Made by a program: the position numbers and the translations under genes | Source: Lunularia cruciata | Lineage: Eukaryota > Streptophyta > Marchantiopsida > Lunulariales > Lunulariaceae | Length of the DNA: 64,000 nt | Reading direction: 5' to 3' | Assembly (NCBI GenBank): GCA_948567375.1 | Contig: OX419756.1 | Coordinates: forward strand, 25,558,333 to 25,622,332 | Part shown: positions 22,186 through 35,700 of the stretch, in pieces | How the letters are laid out: the number at the start of each line of letters is the position of its first letter | Position numbering within the stretch: the stretch's first letter is position 1 | Notes under the pieces: generated by a model | Seen by the model: the letters and a program-made list of their open reading frames with translations, nothing else | What the model was told of the DNA's origin: nothing | Databases searched by the model: none

Positions 22186-25100
22186 TGTGACAACCCGGTA
22201 AATATCACTTTTGCGGTAATCAAGTGAGTAAAGTTTGTTCTTGTAGAGATATTGGTCAGAAATTTCCAAATATGAAGTCCAATGTTACAAATGTGGTTTT
22301 TCTTGATCTCTTCTTTAGACTCTCGGGTATAAACCACACCCAAAAGAGAGTAACATGTGCTCTATTTGATGACTTGTCACTAATTCATACACTCATAATC
22401 ACAACATAGCAAATCTTTCCAAACAATCTCGATTGTGATGATTCAATCTTTCTAAAAAATGGCTACTTCATTGAAAAACCCTTCCGCTTCAAAATTGAGT
22501 TCCACCCTTTACTAAAGGCACAACTTCCTTGATTGAAATTGCATTGCATCAACCTTGTGCTGCACTCACAACTGCAAAATACTATCAAGACTATAATTCC
22601 TCTCAGATCTATCAAGGCATTGCTCTGATTGCACTTCACTCAGGATCAAACACATAGAATGAAGACCAGTGCTGTGGAATCCAACATCCAACAATCACAT
22701 TGATTTGCACTTCAAAATTCTCCAAACACTCACAACTACAAACATAGAGTTGATAGTCGGAATTATGCTCAAGCGACAAGCACTACTTCACAACACTTTG
22801 CTTTATCTATTCTCGGAATTATACAAACTAAACAATAACATACTTCAAATGCCCCCATTAATAGATAGAGCTCAGCAGTTATCTAACTTCCTAAACTACT
22901 TCCTAACAACTTTACCGACCTACAGATCCAAAATGACAATGTACCTCTTCATATATGCACTTCAAAATCTTGAATCTGTTACTACTCCGATCCAATGTCT
23001 ACTTCTTCTTTGGCTTCCAAACTTGAAGTAACTTCATGTACTGCTCTATCCTCAGGTTTTAACTACAAATTCTTCTACCAATTCTAACACCTCTTCCCCT
23101 TGATCTGCAATTGCAATGATGGGCAACCTACATACATCTTCTTCTTGCAACCCATCCTTCTCTAATATCTCCAATGTCAACTCCAAAGATATATTATACT
23201 CCTACTTCCTCTACTTTGGGTTTCATTCTTACATCATTCTGAAGTTTATCTACTCCTAACTTAACTAAGTCTAATCTAATCATGATATTATCTTCCACCT
23301 CCAATATCCTCCTATCCACACAAGTCCTCAGACTAACTAGTAATGCGTTCAAGTCCTTATCCTTTGCATTTCTTCTCCTCGTCTCCTACACCAACAATCT
23401 TAACTCATGCAACCTTGTTTCTTTAATTCTTATACTAGCTCCAATACTCAACATTGCATTCATCTTCACTACTATCTTCTTCAATGGCTCAAGCCTCATC
23501 CTTCTCTCACTTTCCCTATCAGCCTGCCAGTCTTCTTGGTACATTGCCAATTCTGCCTCAAACTTGGCCTTCACATATTCCTTCTCCTTCTCTTTCTACA
23601 CTATCTTCTCTTCTAGATTACGAATTATTTCCAGCAATCTTTCTTCTTCTCTATACCACACTATTAACTCTCTTTTCCATAGTTGCGTCTTCTCTTCTAC
23701 ACTTTGCATTACTTGGTCAAGTTCTTGCTCCTTCTCTGCTACCTTTGACGTGGCATGGAGGACTTCTATTCAAGAATCAACAAACTGTTGTTTCAAGATT
23801 TCATACTCAACTATTGTCTTTCCATGTCTATGACATTTTCTCTATCATTGTATCTCTTCTTCCTACTTCTCTCTTTAAATTTTCAATTATCTGATTTTGT
23901 ACTACTGCATCTATGTGCAATATCTCCCTTTCCTCCTCTCCTTGGGTTATACTCTCCTTCAACTCCAAATTTTCTACTTCTAACCACTCCAGCACCTTCA
24001 ATGCAGTGTTTACCTCAGGATAATCTGACTACATTTCTTTCTTCTTCTTCTTCTCCATCTTCATTAGCAACGGACAAACAATCTCCCATAGATACTCCAC
24101 CCCTCCAGTCTAGTTCTCGTCTTCTTGTGGGCTTTCCTCATTCTTCTTTTCTTCTTTGCCTAACATTCTACTTTTCAATCTGAGTTGTCTGATTGGAATT
24201 TATTTCTCTCTCTCTCTCTCTCTGAACTCTCACTTTCTATTTCCTTCCTTCTACTTGGCCCTACCTCATGCATCATGCTTCTTCTTGATCTGATTCCTCT
24301 CTGAATGATAACCTTCTTCTCCAATTTCTCTGGAACTTCATCTTCTTCTTTTTGGTTATCTTTGTTTGCAATCTCTGGCTTTTCCTCTTCTCCCTGGTAC
24401 CGGTTGCATCTCCACCCCATCCTCACTCTTGCTACTTGCTTCCCCACTCTGCAATGTGAGTTCAGGTTCCTCTTCTCTCTCCCAATCTTCTGACTTGTAC
24501 TTGGCCTCACCTTCTGATTCCTCCTCCACCGACTCTATTACCACAGTGTCCTTCTTCGGGTTCACTTTCTTGATCTTTTGTGATCTCACAACCACTACTT
24601 CTTCTTTGGGTCTACTCTTCTTCTTCGGCTTTGGAGCAATCACCGCCAATCTCACACTTTGCTCCCTCTGTGCATACTACTCATCATTGCTTCTAATCTG
24701 AAGAATGTATTGTTGCTCGTCCGCATCAACATCTCTCCTCAAGTTGAGATGGAAGTGCGACACCATCTTTTATTGCTCCATTGCATTTAGTAGGTTCAAT
24801 CCCAAGTAAAAATGGGCTGCAAATGGCACAATGTAGTGTGGAGGCATCTTATCCCATAAATTCCACACCATCTATCTCATGCACTGATAAAAGCACTTTG
24901 CCCAATTGATGGGTTTCCCTAAAAACATCTTATAGAAGAACACCGCTTGGCGTTTCATCACATATGTGGTCCACTCTGGCTTGAAAATAGCCATCATTGC
25001 TACTATGATGCCTCTCCTCATAGGATCCTTATAATCTTGACCTTATATCTATTCTTCGTGCGTTTTGAAGAAAAGGCGTCTCTTACTTCTTGGGTTTCTT

Positions 25101-25980
25101 CAGCTACCTCTCCTTTCCCCACAAATGTGGCTCCTTGCTCCTCACCAGCCTCTCTTCCAAGTACTACCCTCCAATCCGACTCTATCTAACGAGCCGGATT
25201 TCCTCTCTTTGTTGTCGCCTTGGGTCCCTCTAGACACTTACTCTCTATTATCTCAGTCATGAAACTTGGAAAACTAAGGTTCCAGTTCCATGCCAGAAAT
25301 GTGATCCAAAGCCTGCTCAAGACTTTGACCCTGGCAATCACATCTAACCTCCAAATTGCATGATTTCTCACTGCAAATTTTGAGTTCTTCTTTCTACCTC
25401 CCATCTTACTCTCCTCCACTTTGGGTTTGTGAAAACTCTTCCTCTCAATTCCCAGACTGATGATCTTGACTTCCTCTTGATGCACAAAGGCATCTCTTAC
25501 TACAATCCCTTTTCCATGATCTCCTTTAGGATGACTTTATAATGGCAATGGGAAGTTACTTGTCATTCCTCTTCACTTTGTCTCAATCTCCAATCTTATA
25601 GTGGCATGTTTTCTCAATCTCTCTTCACTTTGAGCTTCTACCAAGAAATCACACCTTTTGCATGCTCCTCTTCTATTTCCCATGCTCATAGGCCAACCAT
25701 TTTTTTATGCCGTACCTTCTTGAATGTCCAACCCCGAAGGAAAGTTGTTACACTATCTTCACCTCCGGTTGAGCACCTTGAGACACAGTTTCATTATGTC
25801 AAGTTGAATGCTGACAAGCCCAATCTAAGTACTTTTGACACAAAGTCACTTTATTTTGGGTTACAACTTGAAGATACCATTCTTTGCCTTTGGATGCCAT
25901 ACAAGTACAATACTACTTTGTATGTATACTTCTTCTTCAAAATAAGATGAAAACTTAAAAAATAATGTGTGGGTACCATA
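22186..25980 (-). mobile_element. N5: pol-less coiled-coil element inside the N4 5' LTR
   Basis: Bounded by CAAGT (22181-22185 and 25981-25985). On the plus strand it starts 'tgtgacaacccggtaaat' and ends 'gtgggtaccata'. Size 3.8 kb. Coding direction is minus. It shares ends, layout and protein blocks with N8. No direct terminal repeats, reverse transcriptase, integrase or transposase are seen. The TG...CA-type ends and 5-bp duplication suggest an LTR-type element, perhaps a giant solo LTR or a non-autonomous derivative. Broken. Confidence 0.78.
22900..25500 (-). pseudogene. N5 coiled-coil protein region (fossil)
   Basis: Several minus-strand stretches encode lysine- and glutamate-rich, charged sequence. 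Near the N-terminal side IWRLDVIARVKVLSRLW and FLAWNWNLSFPSF (about 25260-25400) recur in N8. Basic/acidic low-complexity sequence follows (24200-24660) and then helical segments toward 23400. No known domain recognised. Confidence 0.6.
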
Positions 25981-26114
25981 CAAGTATTGGGTAATGTGCA
26001 TGCTAAGAGGCAACTTCAAGGAGGAATCTTCTTGGATAGCTTAACTTGCACCCCAAGTAGGTAGCTTCTAGAATGAAGCTGCTTGTGAAGCTTCCAACTA
26101 GCGTAGATTGCACG

Positions 26115-26685
26115 CCAATGTAATACAAGTAACTAGACATATTATCTAGAGGTGAAAATTGGCTTGGTAACATCTAGAAAGATGTTGTGTACAATGGGCT
26201 AGGAAGATCAGACAAAGGTGTCACCAAAAGAGTAGTTCTACTAATAGGGTGGAAGTCAAAAATAACATGAGAACTATAGAGCCAATCTTGGAGGCCTAAA
26301 CAAATAAATTAGGCCTTGAAAATGGGAATTTTTTTTTCTTAAGGAGAAAAGGCTTGCCTTCTTCCCATTATGATTTTTCTTGTCAAGAATTGTCCAATGG
26401 TACCTCATCCATGCAATTTTGAGCTCCATATGAGAAGATTCACTAAAGACTCCCTTTGGTTAAACCCATTTGACCAACTAGATAGGACAAGGATTGACAT
26501 GTCACCTATCCAAATAACTAATCTAAGGATGAAGCTCATTGATAGGTCACCAATGCATGTATCTGATCCAAGGGTGGAGCTTCCTTTGAGAAGATCCTCT
26601 TTGCTATATAATAAAGAGAAGTTGCTCCTTGGGGCCAACATCAAAGTATTGAGGGTGAAATTTGCATTTCCTCTCTTGCACCCTA
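26115..26685. other. Unexplained segment between the N4 5' LTR remnant and gag leader
   Basis: The LTR similarity stops near 'tgcacgccaatg' and gag-leader similarity resumes near 'accaaaccattggga'. The sequence between matches no other part of the window that I can find. A frame of 136 codons crosses its end (26370-26780) but I recognise nothing in it. Confidence 0.45.
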
Positions 26686-26689
26686 AACT

Positions 26690-27604
26690 TTACCAAACCA
26701 TTGGGATGTTTGTGTCTATGTACTACCCAAGTATCATTTCATTCAATTCATCATCTCACGCTTTGGGCAAAATTTTCTGAATGCAATCACCTTGTCTGAT
26801 GAACCCTTGGTACTTCCAATCGTAACTTATGGAATATGATGGACTTGTTGCATCTATGTGTTAACTTAGATAATTTATAAGTAGTTTGATAGAGTAGTAG
26901 TCATGGCAGCAATGCCCAAGGTTATTATTGTCATGCAACAACAAATTGAGTACCTTATTTGATTGTTTGATGAACAAGATCATCAACAAAAAGAGCATGT
27001 AGAGAGAGCACCATTTTGAGAAGGGGAAGAGAAATCAGATTTCCAAAGCCCAAGGTATTTGAAGGCAAGAATCTCTCAGGTGCAGTGGAGAAATTTGTGT
27101 TTGACTATGAGTATTATTTTGAAGCTACAAATCTTCAAAATGAACAAAAATAAATTCTCTTGGCTTCCAACCAATTGGATAAATAGAAAGGCCAAAGGAT
27201 TTGGATGAGCTTTGAACAACACTAATGGATTTTTTGGAGAAGGATTTCACATGACATAGTACATCTCCGTGGAGAGCATTGGTACTTTTTGTTCCAAAGA
27301 AAGATGGAGGACTTTGCTTTTGTATTGATTATTATGGCCTTAATAAACAAAAAGTGAAGAATGCATATCATTGCCTCAAATTAATGACTTGCTTGATCAA
27401 TTAAATAGAGAAAAATATTTCTCCAAGTTGAATCTTTGAAGAAACTATAGGCAAATTCCCATTGATAGAGATGTGCAAAAGATTACCTTTTGTATGAGGT
27501 ATGGACATTTTGAGTGGAGAGTTTTGCCTTTTGTGCTCACTAATGCTCTAATAATATTTATGGATCATATGCATTGGGTGTTGGATGGACTATTGGATCA
27601 ATAT
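26690..27604 (+). pseudogene. N4 gag and reverse transcriptase start (fossil)
   Basis: Gag sequence (26690-27180) joins directly to reverse transcriptase (27185-27604), so zinc knuckle, protease and linker are missing. The reverse transcriptase then stops where N6 enters. Broken. Confidence 0.75.
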
Positions 27605-27938
27605 TGTAACACCTATTCTTGCGTGAATGTGCTATTGTGATATTTAGTTTGGTATTACAAGTACTTGAGAGATAAAGGATAGTTTTATATTATTTTATAG
27701 AGATAAAGGATTGTATTACCGGTTAACTTGGGTTCCACTCTAAAAAAGTGGCTCAAGGAGGTTTCTTGAGAAGCTTCTCAAAAGTCTTATATGTTCCTTA
27801 TAAAGCCAAAGTTGAAGTCAAAGCAAAGATGAAGCTCATGCTAGACATTTGGAGTTTCCTACACTCAAGTGTCCCAATGTGATCTTCCATTCTCCTATTT
27901 CTCTCCTTGCTCTCAATCTTTTACATTGGTATCAGAGC

Positions 27939-29064
27939 AAGAATAGGATGGATGGAATTTATAGACCACCAAATCTATTTCCACCAAACCATTGGGATTT
28001 TTGCATCAGGGTACTACCCAAGCATCATTTTACACAATTCATCACCTCATGCTTTGAGCATGATTTTTTGAGTACAATCATCTTGTCCAAGGAACCCTTG
28101 GTACTTTCGGTTGTAACTTGTGGAGAACAATGGACATATTGCATCTATGTGTTAATAAATTAGATATATTGTGGGTGGTATGATAGAGTAATAACCATGT
28201 TGGTAATGCTTGAGGTTATCATTGCTATGCAACAACCAATCAAGCACCTTACTCAATTGTTGGATGAACAAGATCATCGACGACAAGAGCATATAGAGAG
28301 TTTGAGAAGGATAAGATTGAATTTAATTTCTAAAACCAAAGGTTTTTGAAGGCAAGCATCTCCTAGTGTAGTGGAGAATTTTGTGTTTAATTGTGAATGT
28401 TACTTCAAAGCTACCAATCTTCAAGATAAACAAAAATAGATTCTCTTGGCTTCTAGCCAATTGAATGGAGTAGCAAAACTATGGTGGTGATTCCAAATGG
28501 AGCAAGCTAAATTGCAAATTGTTGCATCAATCTTGACATGGCTAAAATTCAAGAATACAATAATTGGTAAATTCAAGCTATAAGTGCCATAGGAGCTGCA
28601 CAAGATAGGTTGGCAAAGTTGAAGCAAATTGGCTCTATAAGAAGTCATATCACATAATTCTAGAACATCATCATGAAAATTCTAGATATACTAGAAGGTC
28701 AAGCTTTGGATTGATTTGTGAGTGGCTTGAAGTCATAAACCAAATAAGAAGTAACTATAGGAGAGCCACAACACTTGGAGGAAGTCATGCGGTTGGCCAA
28801 ACGCTTTTATTCTTTGGTTGCAACAACTTGGTCTCAACCTTGACCTTGACCTCCACAAAACCTACCAATACACTACACACAAGTGGAGGAGCTGAAACCA
28901 ATGGAGATTGATTCCATTCAAAGGAGATCACTTGACACTATAGATAGAGAAAAACTACAACAAAATGGTGGTTGTTTCTATTATCACCAAATTGGACAAC
29001 ACATTGTTGAATGTCCGCCAAGAATAGACAACCTCAAAAAATTGCCCAAATGGAGTTTGTGGAG
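27939..29064 (+). pseudogene. N7 gag (fossil)
   Basis: Gag region ending in a zinc-knuckle-like CFYYHQIGQHIVECP (about 28970-29020), where N8 interrupts it. The knuckle resembles CX2CX4HX4C of Ty3 gag but is altered. Broken. Confidence 0.75.
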
Positions 29065-32000
29065 TGTGACAACCCGGCAAATATCACTTTTGTGGTAATC
29101 AAGTAAGTAAAGTTTGTTCCCATAGAGATACGATTCAGAATTGGTCAAATACAAAGTCAAAAGTCACAATTGCAATTCTTCTTGGTTTCTTCTTTAATCT
29201 CTCAGGTAGAAATTACACCCAAAAGAGAGTAACAAGCTCACAATCTTGACAACTTGTCATGAATACACACACACATAATCACAACATAACAAATTCTGTC
29301 CAAACAACTCTTGATTGTGATGATTTAGATTCTCCCGAAGACGGCACTTCACTGCGAAGAACAATTTTGCCTCAGAATTGTGTTCCACCCCTCCACTGAA
29401 GGCACAACTTCCTTGATCAAAATTGCTTCACATCAACTTTGTGATGCACGCACAAATGTAGAATACTACCAACACTACAATTCTTCTCAGATCTATCAAG
29501 GCATTGCTCCGATGCACTTCACTCAAGATCAAACACTTAGAATGAAGATCAAGGCTGCATAATCCAACATCCACAAACACACTAACTTGCTCTTTGGAAT
29601 TCTCCACACACTCACAAACACGAACACAAACACAAAATTGACAATCAGAATTAAGCTCAAGCGACGAGCACTGAAAACCAGCACTTCACTTTATCTATCT
29701 TCAGAAATATGAATACTGAACAATATTGCATTGCAAATACTCCTCTTAAATAGTGAAGCAAATGGCAGTCCTTCCTACCTATGTACCACTTCCTAACATC
29801 TCTTCCTACCTGTAGATCCCAAGTGACAATCTATCTCTTCATATGTGCCTCTTCCTATCTCAAAATTGATACTTATCCTGATCCGATATCTACCTCATCA
29901 TTGGCTTCCAAACCCGATGATCTTCTTAGTACTTCTCCTTCTTTGGATATAGCTAATTCTACCAATTCCTTCACTAATTCTACTACGTTTACACTAGGAA
30001 CTACAACTGAGCTCAGGGTTACTCCATCTACTTCTTTATCTCCTGACCCACTCTTCTCTAATGTGTCAATTACCAAGTCCAATGACACTTGAATTCCTAC
30101 TTCTGCAACATCAAGTTTCTTCTCCTCTGTCACACTATTCCTAATCTTCTCTAACTCCAAATTGACTAAATCTAGTCTAAGACTAACATTATTCTCTACT
30201 TCTAACATTTTCTGATCTACACGCTCTCTCAATCGGATCAACAACATGTTCATGTCCACATCCTTGGCTTTTCTCTTCCGAGTTTCTTGCACAAGCAACT
30301 TCAACTCATGTAGACAGGCTTCTTCTAATCTCCCTTCAGCCTCCGTGCTTAGAATTGCTCTCAACTTCCCCGCAACTTCTCCCACTAATTCCGATGCATA
30401 TCCTCGAGAGTGCTCTACCTTCAATTCTTCATGATACATCTTCAACTCGTCTTTGTACTCCGCATCAAGCATTTTCTTCTCTTCTACATACTGTGTGCTT
30501 TGCAATTCCGCGCTTTTGACGAGTTCTTGTTATCGTTCCTCTTCTTTGTACATGGCTGCTAACTCCCTCTGCCATGCTTGATCCTTCCCCGCTACACTCT
30601 TCTTCAAGCTATCCAACTCCTGCTCCATCACGATGGTCATCGCCTTCAAATGAACATTCTTGATGCGCACATCACTCACTTCCTCCTTCATCTTGCTCAG
30701 CCACATCGCGTATTTCATTAATTCTTTGGCTTGCCTCTGCAGTTCTTTTTCTTTAACCTCGTAGCTTTCTTGTAACATTGTGAGAGTCTTCTTCTTCTTC
30801 AAGCCTTCCTCCCTCTGAAGTTCTTCCATTTCTTCACTTCTTTAGACTTGTTGCTCCTGCAACCCCTTCACTTCACTCAGCAAATGCATCACCACCTGCA
30901 ACTCGTTCATCCCTTTCCTCCACTCTTGGGGAATTACCTTCCGATGCTCCTTTAGTAGCTCCAGCAATGGTGTGACCACTTTTGTCAAATACGATATCCC
31001 ACTAAAGTTCTCTTCCACTTCATCGCCATCTTCGTCTTGAGTCTTCACCTCCTTCATCGGCTCCTTCATCCAAAGTTGTGATCTTTGTATCTTCAGAGAC
31101 ATTGTTTCTGTACTTTCTTCATCTTTGCCTCTTGAACTCGGCCCCGCTGGATACTCCTCCTTCTCCTCTGGCCTCGGCTTGTTCACCACCATTGCTTGAC
31201 AAGCTTCACTGACCGCCACCAATTGCTGAACTTTTGGCTCCGCCTCGCTATCGCTTCCAGACTCCTCACTTTCTAAGGTGAGCTCCTCTTCTTCGGATTC
31301 CTCCTCTTGCGACTTGGTTTCTTCCTCAGACTCTCATCCCAATGATGCTTCTCTCACCATCTTTGTATTCTTCATAATCAGCCTTTGAGTCTTTCTTTGA
31401 GTGGGAGGCAGCTTTGCTTCTTTGGGTTTGCCGCGTTTCTTTGCCTTCGGACTGGTGATTTCTTTGACCTTCCACTGTCCAGTCTTTGAGAAATACTCAT
31501 CGTTGGCTCGCAAATGTAGCATATACTGGCGCTCTTCTTTGTCCGGTTCCTGTTGTAAGTCAGGATGAAGATGAGACACCATACGATGATGCTCTTCTTC
31601 TATCAGCAGGTTCAACCTGAAGTAGAAGTGTGTTGCAAACGGTGCAAAATAATGCGGCGGAGAACTTGTTTGTCAATTGATCACCATTTGCCTTGTTCTG
31701 TGGTGAAAGCACTTCACTCAATTCACCGGAACTCTTGCAAACATTTGGTGGAAGAAAACGGCTTGCTGCATGTTCACATATGTGGTTTGGTCTGGCTTGA
31801 ACATGGCCATCATCACCCCTATAATGCTTCTCCAAATTGGGTACCGATAGGACTCCTCCTTGTATCCATTCGTCATTCTTGGAGCAAAAAATGAATTGCA
31901 AATTTTTGCCGTCTCTTCTGCAGCATCACACTTCCGAAAGAAGGTGATCCCCGTCGGCTCTCCGGCTTCTCTCCCCAATACTAACCTCCAATCTGACGTA

Positions 32001-32783
32001 GTCTATCAAGCCGGATTCCCTCTCTTCCCTTCCACCTTGGAACCCTCCTCACAATTATTGGCAGCTATTTCTACCATCACTCTCGGGAAACTGAAATTCT
32101 AGTTCCATGCTAAGAAAGTAATACAAAGTCTAGTTAAGATTTTGATTCTAGCTACTACATCTAATCTCCAAATTGTGAAACTTCACACCACCAATGCATT
32201 GGCCACCTTCTTTGCCATAATCTGTTCTCTCGTTCTACGATGTTGGAAGATGATACCCTCTCTTGGACGAGACACTCTAACTCCCTTGGGATTGTGGAAA
32301 ATTTCACTCTCGATGGGCTTCTAGACACGCATTACTGCAGGATGACTACTCAAAGGGATTGGAAATTTACTTTGCACATTCGACTTGTCCCTGCGTAGTC
32401 GCAATCTTATATTACCCCGAATTGTAGTCATTCTTTAGTCAATTTCAAATTCGACCTTCTCTCTTTTGCGTGCAAATCCCGGTCACTGTCAAGACATGCT
32501 TCTTCTGCCTCCGTTGTTTCTTGAAATGTACTTTCTTGCCACATACCAAGGTTGGTAAACGGTCTTTGTATCTTCTACGCCTTCCGACCCAAAGATGGTG
32601 CTCTTTGGACTTTTTCCGTCATACTCCTTTTCCGAGTACCTCCATCATCGGATCCGATGTCGTCTTCTTCGGATGTCCCCCAAAGTTACTTCTGTCCATT
32701 CTTTGTCTGCAATTTGACTTCCAGTGCTTACTTCTTCTCTTAAACATAATAAACACAGAAAAACAAAAAATGTGGGTACCACA
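29065..32783 (-). mobile_element. N8: pol-less coiled-coil element inside N7 gag
   Basis: Bounded by TGGAG (29060-29064 and 32784-32788). On plus it starts 'tgtgacaacccggcaaat' and ends 'gtgggtaccaca'. Size 3.7 kb, coding on minus. Best-preserved of the family. No direct terminal repeat within it and no pol. The deepest layer of the nest (level six), so one of the younger insertions. Broken, but with longer surviving frames than its host. Confidence 0.8.
29873..32100 (-). pseudogene. N8 coiled-coil protein region (fossil)
   Basis: Read from high to low: a conserved block (GREAGEPTGITFF; YRYPIWRSIIGVMMAMFKP; QQAVFFHQMFARVPVN) at 31718-31990, a basic then acidic linker (30842-31615) and long helical, E/K/L-rich segments at 29873-30829 that look like coiled coil. 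The corresponding blocks exist in N5 and traces in N3. Resembles a gag-like or structural protein by composition only; no family recognised. Confidence 0.6.
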
Positions 32784-32788
32784 TGGAG

Positions 32789-35700
32789 CAGAATGAGCAA
32801 GGAGACAAGGAATCCCAATAAGAGATTTTGAGCCCCTTATTGGGAACTTGATTAGTTCCAATGGAATTGAAGGCTTGACATATGTCAATTTGCTTCATTT
32901 GTAAGGTATGATATCGAATGGTGGTTGTAAAATTTTGGTGATTTCAAAAATTCAAAAAATACTTGTTCATGCAATTAGCAAAGGAATTATGTATTCTTAT
33001 CAAGCTAGTAATTGGAAATAGATTGATGATGGCATTCCGTACCTTGCATCCTATTACATTCAAGATTTAGGAAAGAGTATTTGGAGTGTATGAGATTTGT
33101 ATTGTATGAGGTTTGTAATGACACCTCTACACTATGATGTCATTCTAGGTTTACCTTGGCTTGAACGTCATAAGGTTCAATTTGATTGGAATTGACAACA
33201 ATTCAAGTACAGTACCAAGGTAAGAATTTCCAAGTAGGTTGTTTAGCACCACTAGGTAAGACACCTAAGAATAGTCAGTCCCAAGATGGAAATTTTGTCA
33301 AGAAGGCAACCATAGAGCAAGCTTTGGAGAAAGATGAGTCCCAAGATGGGAAATTTGTCAATGAAGCAGCCATAGAGCAAGCTTTGAATGAAAATGAGTT
33401 CCAAAATGACAAATTTGTCAATGAAGTAGCCATAGAGCAAGCTTTGGAGGAAGATAAGTATATTTTGTGATGTGGATCAAGCCAATTTTGCATGGAGGAT
33501 TTAAGGAGGATCAAAAACCTCATCAAGAAATGTTTGATCAACTAGTCCATGATTTTTAAAATGTATTTCAAGATGATTTGCCAAAGAGATTACCCTCCAA
33601 TTAAGGTATGCAATTCAAAATTGAGTTATTGCTAAGGAGTACACCAATCTATTGGCTCTCACTAAGGATTTGGAGGAGTTGCAAACAACACTTACAAAGT
33701 TGTTATAGAAGGACTTCATACAACATAATACATATCCTTGGGGAGCACCGGTATCATTTGTTCTAAAGAAGGATGGAGGAATTTTTTTGTATTGATTACT
33801 ATGGGCTCAATAAAAAAATAGTGAAGAATTCATATCCCTTGCCTTGAATTAATGACTTGTTTAATCAATTAATTAACTAATCACAATACTTCTCCAAGTT
33901 GGATCTTTGTAGTGGCTATTGGCAAATCCCCATTGATAAGGGGGATGTGTAAAAGATTACCTTTTGCACAAGGTATGGATATTTTGAATGGAGAGTTTTT
34001 CCTTTTGGGCTCACTAATGCTCTAGTAATTTTCATGGATCATGTGCATAGGGTGTTAGATGGACTATTAGATCGATACATAGTAGTGTTCTTGGATGAAA
34101 TTTTAATCTTTAGCAAGATAGAAGTAGAACACGCAAATCATGTATGAGAAGTCCTAAGATGACTATGACAATGGAAGTTTTACTACAAGAAGTCAAAGTG
34201 TACCTTTTGGTAGAAGGAAGTTACCTTCTTGGGGTCACAAGATCTCATTGGAGGGGATCAAGATGGAAGAGGAGAAAATCAAAGCCATCATTGATTGGCC
34301 TACTTTGAAGGATGCTACAAAAGTATGGGCATTTAATGGATTGGCCAATTTTTACATATAGTTCATCCACTACTTTGCTCATGTAGCCGCATCATTGACC
34401 AATCTCTTGGGGAAGAACTTGAGCTTTCAATGGACCAACAAGCACAAAGAAACATTCCAAAAGCTAAAATATATAGTGTCTTCAAGACCCATTCTTCAAC
34501 CATATGATCCTCAACTACCTTGTATGGTTGATTTTTATGCTTCTAACTTTGCAATTAGAGCCATATTGGAATATGAATTCCCAGATTGTATTACATCTCA
34601 TTGCCTTTATATCTCATAGACTAAATATAGTAGAAAAGAATTACTCTACTTGAGATTGGGAACAACTAGCAATGGTATATGAAATCAAGGTATGGAGGCA
34701 TTACCTCTTGAAAAAACAAGTGGTCATGTGAACTAATCACAAACCTTTAGTGCAGACATTACATTTGGAACACATGAAGAATCACCATCATTGATAGGAG
34801 GAACAACTACAATTTTTTGAATCAAACTTGAGTACAAACCTGGTTGATTCTAAGTCATTCTTAATGCCATATCACAATGACTTGATTTAAAGTCTCTTCT
34901 TCTCATCATGGTGGCAATTACAATGGTATCAATTGACTCCAAAGTCCAAATCAAGTTTAAGAGTGCTTTAAAGTAAGATCCTTTCTTTCAAATGGTACAA
35001 GGTTGTCTTGCAGCATGCGACAAGGAGTACAACACCTTCTCCTTCAAGGAAGGCCTTTTATTCTATGAGAACCGGATTTATATACCAACCAAGAGTGATC
35101 TCCAACTTGTGCGCCTCCAAGAAGCCCATGACTTACAAATTGCTAATGATATGGGTGTGGACAAGACCTTGGGTACTCTCTAATGCCAATGGTGGTGGCC
35201 CAACATGACATAAGATGTTTGAGAGTTTGTTTGATTGTGTGACAGTTGCCAATGCAATAAGGCTAACAACCAGAAACCAAATGGAATACTTCAACCACTC
35301 CACATTCCATATGCTTGATGGGAACACGTGAGCTTGGATCTCATCATGTCCTTGCCCAAGACAAAGCAAGGTCATACAATGATTGTGGTATTTGTGGATA
35401 ATTTTAGTAAGCAAAACCATTTGGCACCATCCTTTGATACCATAGATGCTCCAACATTGGTGCAAATCTACTTTGACATTGTCTTCAAGCATCATGGGAT
35501 GCCTTGTGTACTCATCTTTGGTCATGATCCTCAATTCACTGGGAAATTTTGGCAAGCACTCTTTAGGATACTTGGCACCAAGCTTGCTTTGTCCATGGCC
35601 TATCATCCTCAAACTGATGGAAAAAATGAACATGCAAATCACACCTTGGAAGACATGCTTTGTGCCTTCATCAACATCCATCATGCCAATTGTGATGTAT

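Noticed and set aside
23282-24183. Long plus-strand open frames in N5, rich in S, L and F
   Set aside because: They are antisense to the charged coiled-coil region; codons for E/K-rich helices read as S/L/F-rich on the other strand.
24200-24226. CT microsatellite in N5 as a regulatory element
   Set aside because: A simple repeat within a fossil element; nothing supports a function.
29065-32783. Reading N8 as a DNA transposon with short inverted ends
   Set aside because: Only TGTG/CACA is clearly inverted, no transposase is present, and 5-bp duplications with TG...CA ends fit LTR-type elements better.
33286-33470. CRISPR-like regular repeats
   Set aside because: Units are directly adjacent, coding and without unique spacers; this is a tandem peptide repeat in pol.
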